A DNA stretch of 64,000 bases from Ascaphus truei (Eukaryota > Chordata > Amphibia > Anura > Ascaphidae): the NCBI GenBank assembly GCA_036426205.1, contig CM071570.1, positions 2,805,997 to 2,869,996 of the forward strand, given 5' to 3'. Numbering within the stretch: the stretch's first letter is position 1; each line of letters opens with the position of its first letter. The translations under genes were made by a program, and so were the position numbers. A model generated the notes under the pieces. That model saw only the letters and a program-made list of their open reading frames with translations, was not told the origin of the DNA and ran no database searches. Shown one piece after another: positions 43,146-55,435 of this stretch.

Positions 43146-46100
43146 CGCCACGGTCTTTGGCGTTCTGATTTTCCCCTGTCCCGGCAGGAAGCTTTCTGTG
43201 GCCAGCAATGAATGTATAACCTACTATGTTGAGAGTAGAGTAAATGAGCTGAGGGTCTTATCTCTCGCACTTCAAAGGGCCCCTCGAAGTGAATCCTCAT
43301 GTCTATGAGAAATCCGAAGTTGAAGCCTCAGAGAGCCAAGGTGTTAGAGTGATCAGGATATCCCTGAGTACGCAGACCCTGGTACACAGTATGGGGCCAC
43401 TCACACTTGGTAGCCAAATCCCAGACTTACTGTCACCAGGAAGAAAGTGGGACCCAGTATGCTAAGGCCTTAGGTGTCGAGTTAGCACAACAGCTTCGTG
43501 CAAACCAGGAAGCCACTTCTGCCCATGCTATGAACTACTGGCAAGTCTGGATAGGGGGAAAATGTGTTCCCACGGAAGGGATTGGGTGCAGATGTTAAGT
43601 ATAGGACCCTTAACCCTATAAAAATGCCTGCAGCCCAAGTCCAAGTGTGATCATCATATTTCTTCAAGCGTGGTTCAAAATCCCGTCCAAGTACATCGGC
43701 AGCGGTTCCTCCGACGGCAAGGGGTTAAATATCGTAACCAAGGTTTACCCCTACTTCAGAATTCATTAGCGCTGGGATCCCAGAACCCAACGAACCAGAA
43801 CAAGCTTTTTACATTTATGGAAATATCGGAGGCAAGTTGCGCCCTAACCAAAAGGATTTGACCCAGAGACTTTGTTTTTCATCTTTGTTCAATGGACAAT
43901 TAATTTTGTTTCCCATCCCAGTAAGTGATATTACAGTGTATTCTGTGAGTAGTCGTGTGTTTGTCTGAAAAAATAAATGACAATTTTATTTGCCCGCCTT
44001 TGTTATGCTCATCGAGATCCCAACCAAAATATAAAAGTGTTAATAAGTACTGGTCCACCGTGACACAAGTGTTCTAATACTGGTGGCTGCATGCCATCTG
44101 TAACACAACAGATAGTAGCAAAAAAGCGTCTACACAGACAAAAATAGAAATAAATGGACCTATTGTGTCAAAAAAACAATAACAACAAAGCAAATATGAT
44201 GTGAGGTTATCATGGAAATAGAGAAAATTGACAACATGGTACGGACAGAATAAAAAACCTACTCTTACGCGTTTCACGCTACATATAGCGGCTTCGTCAG
44301 AGAGTAGGTTTTTTATTCTGTCTGTACCATGTTGTCATTTTTCATTAAAGACCTTTAAATCAGTATTATGCTGTAGCCCCGACATCTCTTTTTGCACAGC
44401 TGTGCTCCTTCGTTTTTCCCTTCCGCAGGATTACCTGCTTCTCCATACACGTGAGGCATGCCAACGGGAAACAAGGACTACATGTAGTACTTTTACTCCC
44501 TATCAATCATTGGAATGTTATGGGAATTCACTGTCATTGACACCACAGTGATCTTCAATGCTCTAGGGAGTCAGTCCAATAGGAAGAGAACCAGAGGGGG
44601 CTGATACATCACCAGCCATCTTGTACTATCACCAGGACATTCATTAACCCTCCCTACTGTGAGCAATACACCTGTGTCTGATTTATTCAATGTCGCCTGG
44701 AGTATTCTCTCTCTACAGCAAGCTTATTAATATTCAACGTTTATGCAACTGTTACCAAAAATGTTTTTTTGTAGCACCGTTTTTAATGGAACTTTGTCCT
44801 TTGTTACACTATACAAAACATGCTATTATTATTATTTATAACTGCCCCCTCCAACCCAGAAAGGGTATACATGTGCTGTCTCCACCCCTATCCAGTGGGA
44901 GTATACATGGGGACGTTGGCTCCTCATCCAGAAAAGCTATAGGTGGTGTCCTCCCTCCCCCCCCCACCCCAGAGGATGCACATAGAGTCCCCAACCCCCT
45001 GTCACAGGGACCCACGTTAGTTTACACCTTTTTACCAATCAGTCATTGACAAAACAACGCAGATAAATAAATTGTAATTTTCGCTTACACACAGTGAAAC
45101 ACAAATAAGAGATGAAAAGACACACTTACTTTTGGGCTGAGGTTGAAAACCTAGACTTTTTTAGGTGCAGGGAACCTCTTTGGGAGAATTTTATCCGACC
45201 GGGACTAGCCCAGAATCTCCTGAACGCAAATCGTCATAAAATCCCAGCCATGACCGCTACGTTTTCTTCTGAGAACTTGGGCGCAAAATGCTGGACTTAA
45301 TCTCTGGCAAGGCAGGCTTGAAATCGAAGCCGGTTGCTTTGCTATTACAGATGTAGCCGGTTCCCAGACTCACCCCATTGTTGCGTGTGCACAGGGTTGC
45401 AGAGGTGCAGGGAGGGCTCCGGCGTATCGGAGGCTCAACATTGTCGGAGCGCAGTTCTGGGTCGCCGCCATTGTGATGCTCGCGCAGGCGCGGTGCGCCG
45501 GTTGGAGGTGGCTAGGAGCAGAGGTCGCGCATGCGCAGCGCGGTTTGCAAAGCCCCGCGAAGGAGGGTCGGCTCCTATAGTGTGAGCGTACGGGACTACG
45601 AGTCCAGAAGGCACCGACGAGACCATGTGACGCCAGGGAACCTATGGGGTGGCGATATTAGCGGGGAGTGAGGAGATAAAGGTTGCACCGGAACACACAT
45701 TGTCAGTCAGCGGGAGGAGGAAGTGAAGATGTGAGAATGGCAGCTCCTGGCTGCTAGGGAGGACGATATCGCCCCTGTCACTAGTTCTGATACCCCCCTG
45801 TATCCCAGTTAGGCCCTGAGTCCCCGTTTCTAGTGGAGCGGATATAGGGGGAAACCCTTTGCCTTAGTCAGGCCAGGTCATCCCCTACTCTTGCATCCGA
45901 CTGTTCCATACAGAGAACAGTTCCATATTTCACATTGTGCAAGGTCTGGGCTCAGACCTCCGTGGCTGTCCGTCTGCAGTCATCGAGGTGGGACGTCCCT
46001 GGACGGTGGTATTCCTGTGAGTCAAAACAGTCTCGGATCCTGGCTGTGAGTTCCCTGGCAGGAGGCCCGGGCACTGGATAGTGCTCGGCAGGTAACAACA

Positions 46101-49100
46101 AGTGCACCAACTATATCACCTATTCATACAGGACATAGTGGCTGCGCAGTCACACATACATATATATCTCACTTGAGGGTGGGGGACATACGTGAGTGTG
46201 GCTACTGGACACGGGGTGGGACCACCGGTGGAGGTAGGAGATCCTGCGCGATGCAGTAGTTAGTGTCTCTCTAGGGAGGAAGCACCAGTTGATATCATAT
46301 ACTGCTTATGGTAACTATAGTAAAGTCATTGTGTTTTACATGCTGTGTGGTGTGGAGTGATCTACAATTGTCCTGCTAGAACCACTCACCTCTGGTGGGA
46401 GCCATCGCAGGTGCGAGGCGCTGCACTAAGTACGAGGTTGCTCCTTTATTACGCGTAACCCACGCTCTCCGTGGTGGAGGCTCAGCCCTGTGAGCCTACA
46501 TGTTTACAGCATAGGCTGCAGTCTGTATTCACAAGGAAACAGGTACACAAACAAAGTAACTTGAAAGCCCGCCCGCCGCTCTTTTGGCTCTGACTCAAGG
46601 GAACACAACATCTGATATGGCTATGGGCTTGTATGTATTCTCTGGTTCACTAATAAAATAGAAGCAGAGCAGGACAGCCAATCAGCGTGTGTGGGGGAAA
46701 TTTCCTTACAGCCGCAATCAGAGGCCAAGCCGGCTAGAAAGCCGGGTCAGCCAGGAATTTATTAAATAGCTGAGGGAGCTGCAGCCAGCCTTCCACCTCT
46801 CCCCCCAGTCTTACCAATGCACCTGCTGGGCAGCGACCCTAAGTCTGGGCATAACAAGTGGCATCCCCGGTAGGACTGCCATTTATCTCCGGACCTTACT
46901 CGCCTTTCCCCCTAACCAACAGCCATTCACACCTCTGGGATCCCTGGTCTGCTTTGAACTTTGAACGATGTCCAGACTCACGGCGTCTATTGGTTGCACG
47001 GGGATGCCTGTTTGGACATCGGTTCCGAATGTAAAACACACTGAATACAGTCATATGTCTCGCGGGAACCCCTTCAGCACGGGGACTTTTAGGCTTAGGT
47101 TGAGGATCTCTGAGGGAACGGTAACAGAAAAAGAAGAATGTTGTTGTTTATTTCTGCCTGGCTTATTCGCCAACCCACTTCCTCTACTCAGTTTGGACTC
47201 TGATCCCCCAACCTTATTTAGGGACGAGAGGAGGGGGAGTGTCACTCATCGCTTATTGTAAATAGGGAGGAGCAGAACTAAGATTAATACTGATTACTTT
47301 AGACATTACTCACTTTATCATCTCATCATTACACTATTGGGAAGTTGCAGTGCCTAGTATAAATAGGGCCCTGCACTTCTCCTACTCCTATTTTCTCTCT
47401 TCAAGGTTTCTTTCTTGTTATCAGTTCAATAGTCAAAACAAGGCCGTGAAATTAAAATCAGGTTTATTTTGGAATAAAACCTCAGAAATACAAACAAACA
47501 CAAAATACGAACTATGCACACTTACTGGGGTCTGAAGTATAGGATGTAGCCTTTCCTAATGCGGGCGCCCGCTTGCAAGGCTTATCCGTGATCGAACCTT
47601 ATCCCGGACGCAAGATTCAACAGATAAACTTCTGCCGCGACCTAGTCCCGATACTCCTGGTAACTATTTTCGGCAGGAAACCCTGACCACAGACGTACGT
47701 TGCTCAGATGATGAACTTGTCCCGCATCGACTTAGTCTCTGCAGGCCAGACTTTCCTAGCTTTTCAAAACGACGTCGGTTGCTCTGTTATGTGGGACATA
47801 GCTTTGAAAAGCCATCTAGCTTTTCGACTCAATCACAAAATCGTCTGTTCTTCTGACTGGGGCTTCTCTTACATCATTACACTCCGCTGAGCTAAAAAAC
47901 ATATTTAAAACATGGGGGAAACGTGGGAGACTCATGATTGGTACGGGATATAGGACCGAGATATCAGTGGCTCGAAAATCAGGAGTTTGGAGGACACGGG
48001 CAGCCCCGGTGTAATTACCACTCGGTACTTGCAATCATGCTACCTCGCGGGTAGAATTAAGGTACTGTATACTGCTATCCGTGTAGTCCTGTTCCACGAA
48101 CTCCTGCAAACAAAATATTGCTCATCATACCCAAATATCCCCCTAAACTGACACAGAAATCCTCACAGTTCTAGGGCCTAAGGAAACGAAAAAGGAAAAA
48201 AAGAGCCGGGTCACTTTATTTTCCACATATTTTATTTTATTCAATTCACAATTCGTTCATGCATAATCACCTACCTATAGGGGTGCACCATCTATAGATC
48301 TCTATGTGCGGCCAGTACCGACACACCAGATAAGTCGGATCATTCTCAGCACTACAAGACCCCTCATTTACATCATTAAAGACAGGAAGTCTATAAGAGG
48401 TTACCATATTTAACTCAGGCATCTTGTAACAAGCCTAACGCTACTCACTGACAGTCCTTATCACGTACGATGGGTTTAACCTTACGGGTAGCAAGGCTTC
48501 AATGCCAGATGTAGGTACCATGCCAAGTGGCAGTGCAGGGTCATCTTGCACGCGGCCCGGTGGCATAGGAGGCCCGCCCCGGCATACGAATCTGAGGCTG
48601 AGGCCCAACTTGCGGCTACAGCTGCCTGGGTGGTCCTCCCTCTGCCGCATGGGAAGAGAGATGAGAGGGAAAGAGATGGAGAGTGAGGGAAAGAGAGCGA
48701 GAGAGGCTGGGGGAGCAGAGAGAGACATACGTTTATCAATAGTAATACAGTAATGAAAAACTGTACAAGGTAGGGCAGGAGTAGTCTGAAATTTGTTTGT
48801 ACTTATCTGCACAGTGTTGTTAAGGGGTATAAACTGCTAATAACTACGGGTGCGCCTCTTCCAAAGGATCTTGCTAAAACGTACTGACTTACCATATCGA
48901 TGGCATGCGTCCATAGAGTTGGAGTATTCGAGTTAGGAGCCAAAAGGGAAATGTTGAATTCCCCATGCGGCGTTACCTGCAGGTTCTATCCATGACCAGT
49001 ACTTTTTATCCTGGGACATCTACAAGAGAATGCTTGTACTAATTAGTTTGCAAAGATTAAAAACATATACTGATAGTATGGCAATACAGATTAGTGTGTC

Positions 49101-52100
49101 TCCCATTTTGTCAGAGTCGGGCAGCTACACATGGTATGGTGCCGCACCACAACCGCAAACATTATCTTTAAGAAAAAGAAAGCCAAAACTCTAGCTAACC
49201 AAATAAGTGTGTTTGCTATAGCTATACGTATGGGAAAGTACCACTCATTAGCTGAAGTCTGCCATATACATTTGCTTTGTTAGAGTGTAGAGCTCTCTCG
49301 TCACATATTTGACCACTTCCATCTTAAGTGTGCCATGGCATGTGCTTGAGCGTGAGCAGAGCTCCATCTGGCCCCGATGTTTACTATATATAGAGTGTTT
49401 GTTTGCTACAACAGGAAGTGTAATTTCAGTGAGTTTTAGTAATGCCATTTGTACAACACTCAACACTGATTGAGGAAGCGCTCAGAAATGCTATAAATAA
49501 GACTAGGCTGGGGATATGACCAGAAGCTTCTGCATGGACCGGCATGTGCACTGGGCTAGAATTCTCACCTTGCTATTGGGGCTTTCCCCCGGTGTTTGGA
49601 GTGTTTGTTCCTGTCGTATGCTGTGGCACCGCTTAACTGAGAACATAACCGAAGCAAGTAAAATCCTTTTGAGTTACATCTCTAAGACTGTGTTCTGACT
49701 CAGAGTGTGCAAGTTATTGGCTGAATCAAGATTTTTCCATTTACATATACATATATACTTTCTTCACCCTTCCAGCTAGTCTCATACCCAGCGGCAACTT
49801 TTGGGATGAGTCCTTTCCTACACTGCGGAATGCCTTATATTTACTTAACTCGTAAATTGGTCAGAAGGAGCTCACGAAACAGCTGGATATAGAGGCAATA
49901 GCGCTGGATAGGCTGCAGGAGACAAGTTGCTCAAGGAATTAAGTTGCCGCGCAGAGGACGCCGCGGCACACTCGGGGGACTGAGCAAGCTCCTTGGCAGT
50001 CCTAGAAGAGCTTACGCGATGCACGCTCTTAACCAGTAGTCGGTGGTACGCGAGCTCATGCGGTTGGGTGCCTGTGACGAAGTTATCAGATACAGGGTAA
50101 GGAGGGAACGTTTCAAAAGACGTGTCCCGATCCTTGACAGTTATATCAAATCCCCACTCAGCTCGCGGTCAGCTTTTGTGTGTGATCACTCCGTTACACC
50201 TGGTCACTGTGAGTGTCGCATATAGTGCTTTCTCCTTGCAAACATTGTTATTTGTTCCCACCCTTCCCAACATTTGCCACACTTCTCGAGGGGTCAGAGC
50301 AAACTGCTGCTTTAGTCAACACTCACTGATTTACAATCAAACAATAATAATATTAGTACGTGGTTGGCACTAATAATATGATATCACACAACAAGATTGA
50401 ATATTGCTACACCGCTGCTAGTGAACATCAAGGCTATACAAAAACACCCCCTCCCCTGTTTAATATGGTCCCTGTCCACCAGTTAAGCGCCAGAAGAGAC
50501 ATTACAGGAGCCACAGCTGTTTTAAAAGGGGCCCCCCAACAGATACAGACACTCACAGCACACACATGGAAACCTGGACGTTCATACATCACGTAAGGAC
50601 GAAGGAGCGGCTCGTGAGTACAAGAACCTGATCGCACTGAGTTTGAAGCAGGGGAACCTGGTTCAATTCTGTGTTGGCTTCCTTGATATCTTGGGCACCA
50701 AAAAACATAGATTGTGTAAGAATTGAATGGTCATTCACGCAAAACTAGGATTTTGATATTATAAATTGATTGGACCTAGAAGTGTATGTTGGTGGGATAC
50801 AGCACATGTGTAAATGAGTTAGCCATTGTCTGAAATGATGCAGGATAACAAAGGCCCAAAACTATGTTTTCAAAGCTTGATCTAACACTTCAATGGACTC
50901 TCCCTTTTTTATGTATACGAGAATACGGTTTTCAATGAGTATGTAGGTAGGTAGGTAGGTAGGTATAAAATGTTTTAATCAGGAAGTCAATACACCTTGA
51001 GAGTTTACCTCCGTTTTCACGTATGTCCTGGACATTAGTATATATGACAAATACATGCGTTAAAAATACAGTGACATAAATGAACAGGTATACATTATAT
51101 ACAAGCATTGCATCCAGTTAGTGAAGATGTATATGTTATAGGGTTAATGTAACAGTTTTTTACAGACCAGATTAAAATGTGAGACCAGCCTTAGTTTTGA
51201 AAGACTGTATGTATGTATGTAGCACCATTAGTGTACATAACTCTCACATTAGTAATTGATTGAGATCTTCCTATCAATGGTTCGAGAGCAAGACCCAAAC
51301 TGGTATTTCAAAGCACAGAGACCAGTGAAGTTAGTTGGGTTAGCTTCTCTCCATCGAGTGGAGGGTCAGTGAGTAAACCAGCTCCAGAGGGATGACCTGA
51401 CTGAAGTGAAGAAATTCCTCAACACAAGATATGAGAGATGATTGAGAGAGCTATCGATTTTTATATATATCAACCCTCTTCCTGAGCTCATATCTTGTGT
51501 GGTTAGGAATTTCTTCACTATATATTATATATACCTATATAAGATCTATATTGAGGAATTTCTTCACTAATATATATGTATATATTATAATATGATAATA
51601 TATATATATAGTTATAACTATATATATAATAATAGTGAAGAGAAATTCTCAACCACAAGATATGTAGCAGAGGGATATACATAGATATACATAGCATCAC
51701 ACACAAAGTACATGCTAACTAAGTTAAGATAAGTGTGTTAAACTCTAAATATAGACAATGATTAGTGCAATGCTATAAACAAAATTATTTAAACAAACTA
51801 ATATAAGTGAGATAATCAAGTGTTAATAAAAGCCAGACAGATAATACAAATAACATAACAGTTAATAGAGTCAAAAGAAGGATTATAAAGTCCGATTGTT
51901 TCCACTTGATGATAATTCCAAGGAGGAAAAAAATCCCAACAGCATACGATCCCAGAAGCTCCTTGCAGCTTCCAACAAAGTGGGTATAGCCACAACATAC
52001 ACCTAGAGAAACCACAACACAAAGAAGGCAAGCTCCATAGCCACGTAACTTTATAAAAAAATGGAAAAATTATTACAAAAGAAAGTGTCCCTAGTAACCT

Positions 52101-53772
52101 TACAGGATGCAAAAAACACAAACCATTTGAGAAAACTGTAAGGGCGTCATGTACAGGAGTGGACTAACACTGTGCACCTGATTTTCAAGATGAGCATACA
52201 GCGCCTGCCGAGTTACTGACTCGATTGACATCCTCCTGCATTTGATCGGTGAACCAGGACCTCCTACTAGTTTCATGAGAACCTTCAATCACATTCCACA
52301 CCACCACCCTCAACTTCCATCAATCACTCATGGCCCAGACAAAGTAATACTTCCTAACACCACCACTTACTATACAGAACCTGGCAATCTCCACACAGCG
52401 GGCACCAATAGAAATACAAGAGGAATCTGGAGTACAAAATCAGAGGGAAGGTTTCACGTCTGTCTTCCAACCATGCCCTTACCCTCATCATGTGCATGAA
52501 ATGGCAGGGGGCGCTACACATGGTTGATAGGGACAAGGGGCTAAGCATAGATGAATTGCAATCGCCACAACTCACACGCGAACAGAGAAAGTCCTGCTTC
52601 GGCACAAATTTCTCTGACTCTGGTCCACAAGATGACACATCTGAAGGTGGCCATAACATCAAATGATCTTACGAACACTGAAAGAGAGATGGCTGCATGA
52701 ATACAATTTATGGCAAACTGTTCAGACAACTTACGAGTTGGCCTAAACCGAGACCAAAGTTTTATGATCATTAACTGACATGAGAGGATCTTTCCTATGA
52801 GTTGCCAAAGGCATGTCCATACATACTGACTTCGCTATATATAATATAAATATATAATATATATATATTATATATAGATATATTATATATTGTGACAACA
52901 CGCCCCTCTTTTGTAGTGCATGACGTCTGTCGGGGTTCTTCCCGACACAGTCTATACGAGGTTAATTATACAAAAACAGTGATCATGCAAAGTATTATTG
53001 CTGCTTCTGTCTGCCTTTATTTTCAATCCAATCCCGTAAGGTACTGCAGCTTCTTTAACATGTGAGGTTAGAGTACTAGTACTTTCATCAGCAGGTCACA
53101 CATTTCCAGTGTTAACAATATTTCCCACACTGTTATTTCAAGAAATAAAACCAAAATCATCAGTGCAACAATCTATCCCTTTCAGGGATCTGAACACACA
53201 TCAGAATAGTCTCTCTAACCAGTGCTGGCCAACTAAACCTTTCCCCAGCTTAACATGCTCTCCATTTTAGGGTCACAAGATCAGCACAGTCTTTAGCAAC
53301 AGCAATAACCATTTGTTTTTGTCATATGTTCGTGGTAGTCCAGAAAAATCCTCTGGGACTGGATACTTGGAGGGGCACGTCAAACACCGATATGGATGAT
53401 CAGGGGCAGCCGCGACACCCCCAGCTCCATGGCTCTAAGGAGAGCGAGTGAAATGCAAACCTGCTCTCTGCTCTAAATACCGTAGCATGTATAAGAAGAG
53501 GCAGGTGAGGAGAACTAGGAGCCATTTGTAATCTGTGTCTGGATTGTTCCATCCAGCTGCCTGAGTTAATGGGAAGCTGTGGAACGGATACTTTTTTAAC
53601 TATTCATTCACTTTCTGCTCTAAAATGGGGCAGAAAGCGGCTAACATCTTTGGACTAGGTCACAATATTTATATAATATATATATATATATTATATATAA
53701 ATTATATATATTAATATAATGCACACACAGGCTGTCTCTTCTACATACATATACCCATGGAATTACATAGTT
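43146..53772 (-). repeat. Right arm of the inverted repeat, degraded
   Basis: A reverse-complement copy of 40906-30350 in the same order with about the same total length, but with many single-base indels and substitutions (roughly one per 7-10 bases by eye in the exon-sized stretch compared). Contains mirrors of the LTR (45352-46510), the exon (48845-49019), LTR (49093-50197), L2 end (50930-51205), Penelope fragment (52158-52774) and LTR (52891-53664). None should be counted as independent features until the arm is validated. Confidence 0.88.
44222..44341 (-). ncRNA. Mirror copy of the hammerhead-like sequence
   Basis: Reverse complement of 39703-39826 with a few changes, including one extra base in stem II (agcggcttcgtcag). 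Core CTGACGA and GAAAC are retained. Probably a duplicate by assembly. Confidence 0.55.
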
Positions 53773-53892
53773 TAAAACGCAAAAGAGATACATAAATGTA
53801 GAGATGAGATAGGAGAATACAGAGAAGTAGAGATAGAGATAGAGATACAGAAAGTCGAGATAGAGATAGAAGATATAGAAAAAGTTTTTTTT

Positions 53893-53924
<32 letters not shown>

Positions 53925-54068
53925 TTTAGGATAGAGATAGAGGATACGAAAGTAGCAGAAGAGATACCTCTACTTTCTGTATCTCTATCTCTATCTCTAC
54001 TTTCTGTATCTCTACTTTTTGTATCTCTACTTTCTGTATCTCTACTTTCTGTATCTCTACTTTCTGTA
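53773..54068. repeat. Second piece of the TCTATC array, both orientations, with poly-T
   Basis: Reverse-orientation units (gtagagatagagatagagat) at about 53808-53880, a T-rich block (53886-53928), then forward units (ctactttctgtatctctatc) ending at 54068, where unique sequence resumes. This gives the array a second right border and suggests how the assembly re-joined. Confidence 0.85.
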
Positions 54069-54356
54069 TGCGTGGGGGACCCCAAACAATATGTATGGGC
54101 TTAGTACATTCTTAGCTAGCTGCACTCCAAAAATTAGAGTGCTAGCTTGCTCCTTGTGTCAATTGGCCCAATTCGCATACATTGCTATTACTACAGTCAG
54201 GTAATGGACTGCAAAATGGGGACAAGAAAGATGGTGTAGGGGAAAACACATCAGTGTGATGCACATACATTTAACCCCTTCACTCCCAATGCGATTTGGG
54301 GTTAATCAGCCGGGTATAATGCCTTTATTAATAGCCTGATTAACCCTTTCGTTGCC
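54069..54356. other. Single-copy-looking spacer
   Basis: Nothing recognised. It may be the true right flank of the array that starts at 40907. Confidence 0.35.
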
Positions 54357-54360
54357 ACAA

Positions 54361-54609
54361 CTTGTACCTGGGATATTCTGGGGCAGTCTCACAGTACTGT
54401 AAATGCCTCAACATTTCTGGGAGATTCTTAATGGCCCCTAGGATTAACACAGCAGGGACCCCTGCAGTCCCATTCAAACTGAATCAAACTGACTGGGACT
54501 GCAGGGACCCCCGCTGTGTTAATCCGATGGGCCATTAAGAATCTCGCAGAAATGTTGCAGCAATGTTGTGGCATTTACTGTGAGACTGCCCCAGAATTTC
54601 CAAGGCAAG
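54361..54609. mobile_element. Foldback MITE, about 120-bp arms
   Basis: cttgtacctgggatattctg... on the left pairs with ...ccagaatttccaaggcaag on the right. Inner blocks ggggcagtctcacagta, gattcttaatggccc, taacacagc and ctgcagtccca also match their complements. Arms of about 120 bp meet with only a few unpaired bases near 54482. Confidence 0.82.
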
Positions 54610-54697
54610 AGTTCTAATACTGGTGGCTGCGTCTGTATATACTCTTTTCCCCCCAGACTTGTTGCGATACATACAGTACATATTTGTTTAATTCAAA

Positions 54698-55268
54698 ATG
54701 AAGACTATAACAGACCCTCTGTCAGACAATACTATTACAACAGAGACTCTTTTCACATTTAATTACTTTGACATTACAGCTAGACACAAGAAAGCTACTA
54801 TAGTGCCGTTTTTGACACAGATCATAATTTGTTTTGCGAAGATGCACAGGACCTTAAGAAATACTTTTTCTGTCTGGAAAACTTATCTCACAAATTCTCA
54901 GAATATGGTGGGAGATCATAACCCTGGAGAATTATCAAAAAACTAAACAAATTCCAGGGGGATTAAGAATGACCATAGCCCCATCTTTTAGCTTTGAAGA
55001 TAAAGAGCTCGAAAAGCAATGGAGTCTGATCTTAGATCAGTGCTCATTTAAACTCATTGATCTCATTATCCAGCAAATACTAGCTGAGGAACAGGTTAAG
55101 GAATTGCAAGCAAAACGTCAAGATTTCACGCACATTGATCAATTCAAAGAACTAGATGACAAACTAGCAGTTAATATTAATAAATTAGAATGCACTATAA
55201 TGCAGATTAAGCAAAATAAATATGAAAGAGACAAATTAGATTATGAACGCAACCAAGTTTATAATTAG
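54698..55268 (+). pseudogene. N-terminal part of the Penelope ORF
   Basis: Two overlapping-phase frames. The second (54969-55268) is highly charged and helix-prone with heptad-like leucine/isoleucine spacing (KELEKQWSLILDQCSFKLID; ELDDKLAVNINKLECTIMQI), consistent with a coiled coil. Similar charged regions precede the reverse transcriptase in Neptune-type elements. Confidence 0.5.
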
Positions 55269-55435
55269 CAAAGCTCAATCTATTAAAAAGCCTTCATGTG
55301 GTAATTCAAAAAATTCTAAGAAACATGAAAATAGTGGACCAGCTAAATGTATTATTAAGAAAACATATAAATCTAAAAACCAATCCAATAAAGGTACTGA
55401 TTCTGACTTTACAGATAATTAAATGATTACACATA

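Noticed and set aside
41982..43300. Arginine/alanine-rich frames that look like a GC-rich gene or bacterial insert
   Set aside because: The GC content comes from A being read as C in a reverse-complement array.
48845..49019. A second functional copy of the 35055 exon on the minus strand
   Set aside because: Frame broken by many small indels, splice donor altered, and located in the suspect arm.
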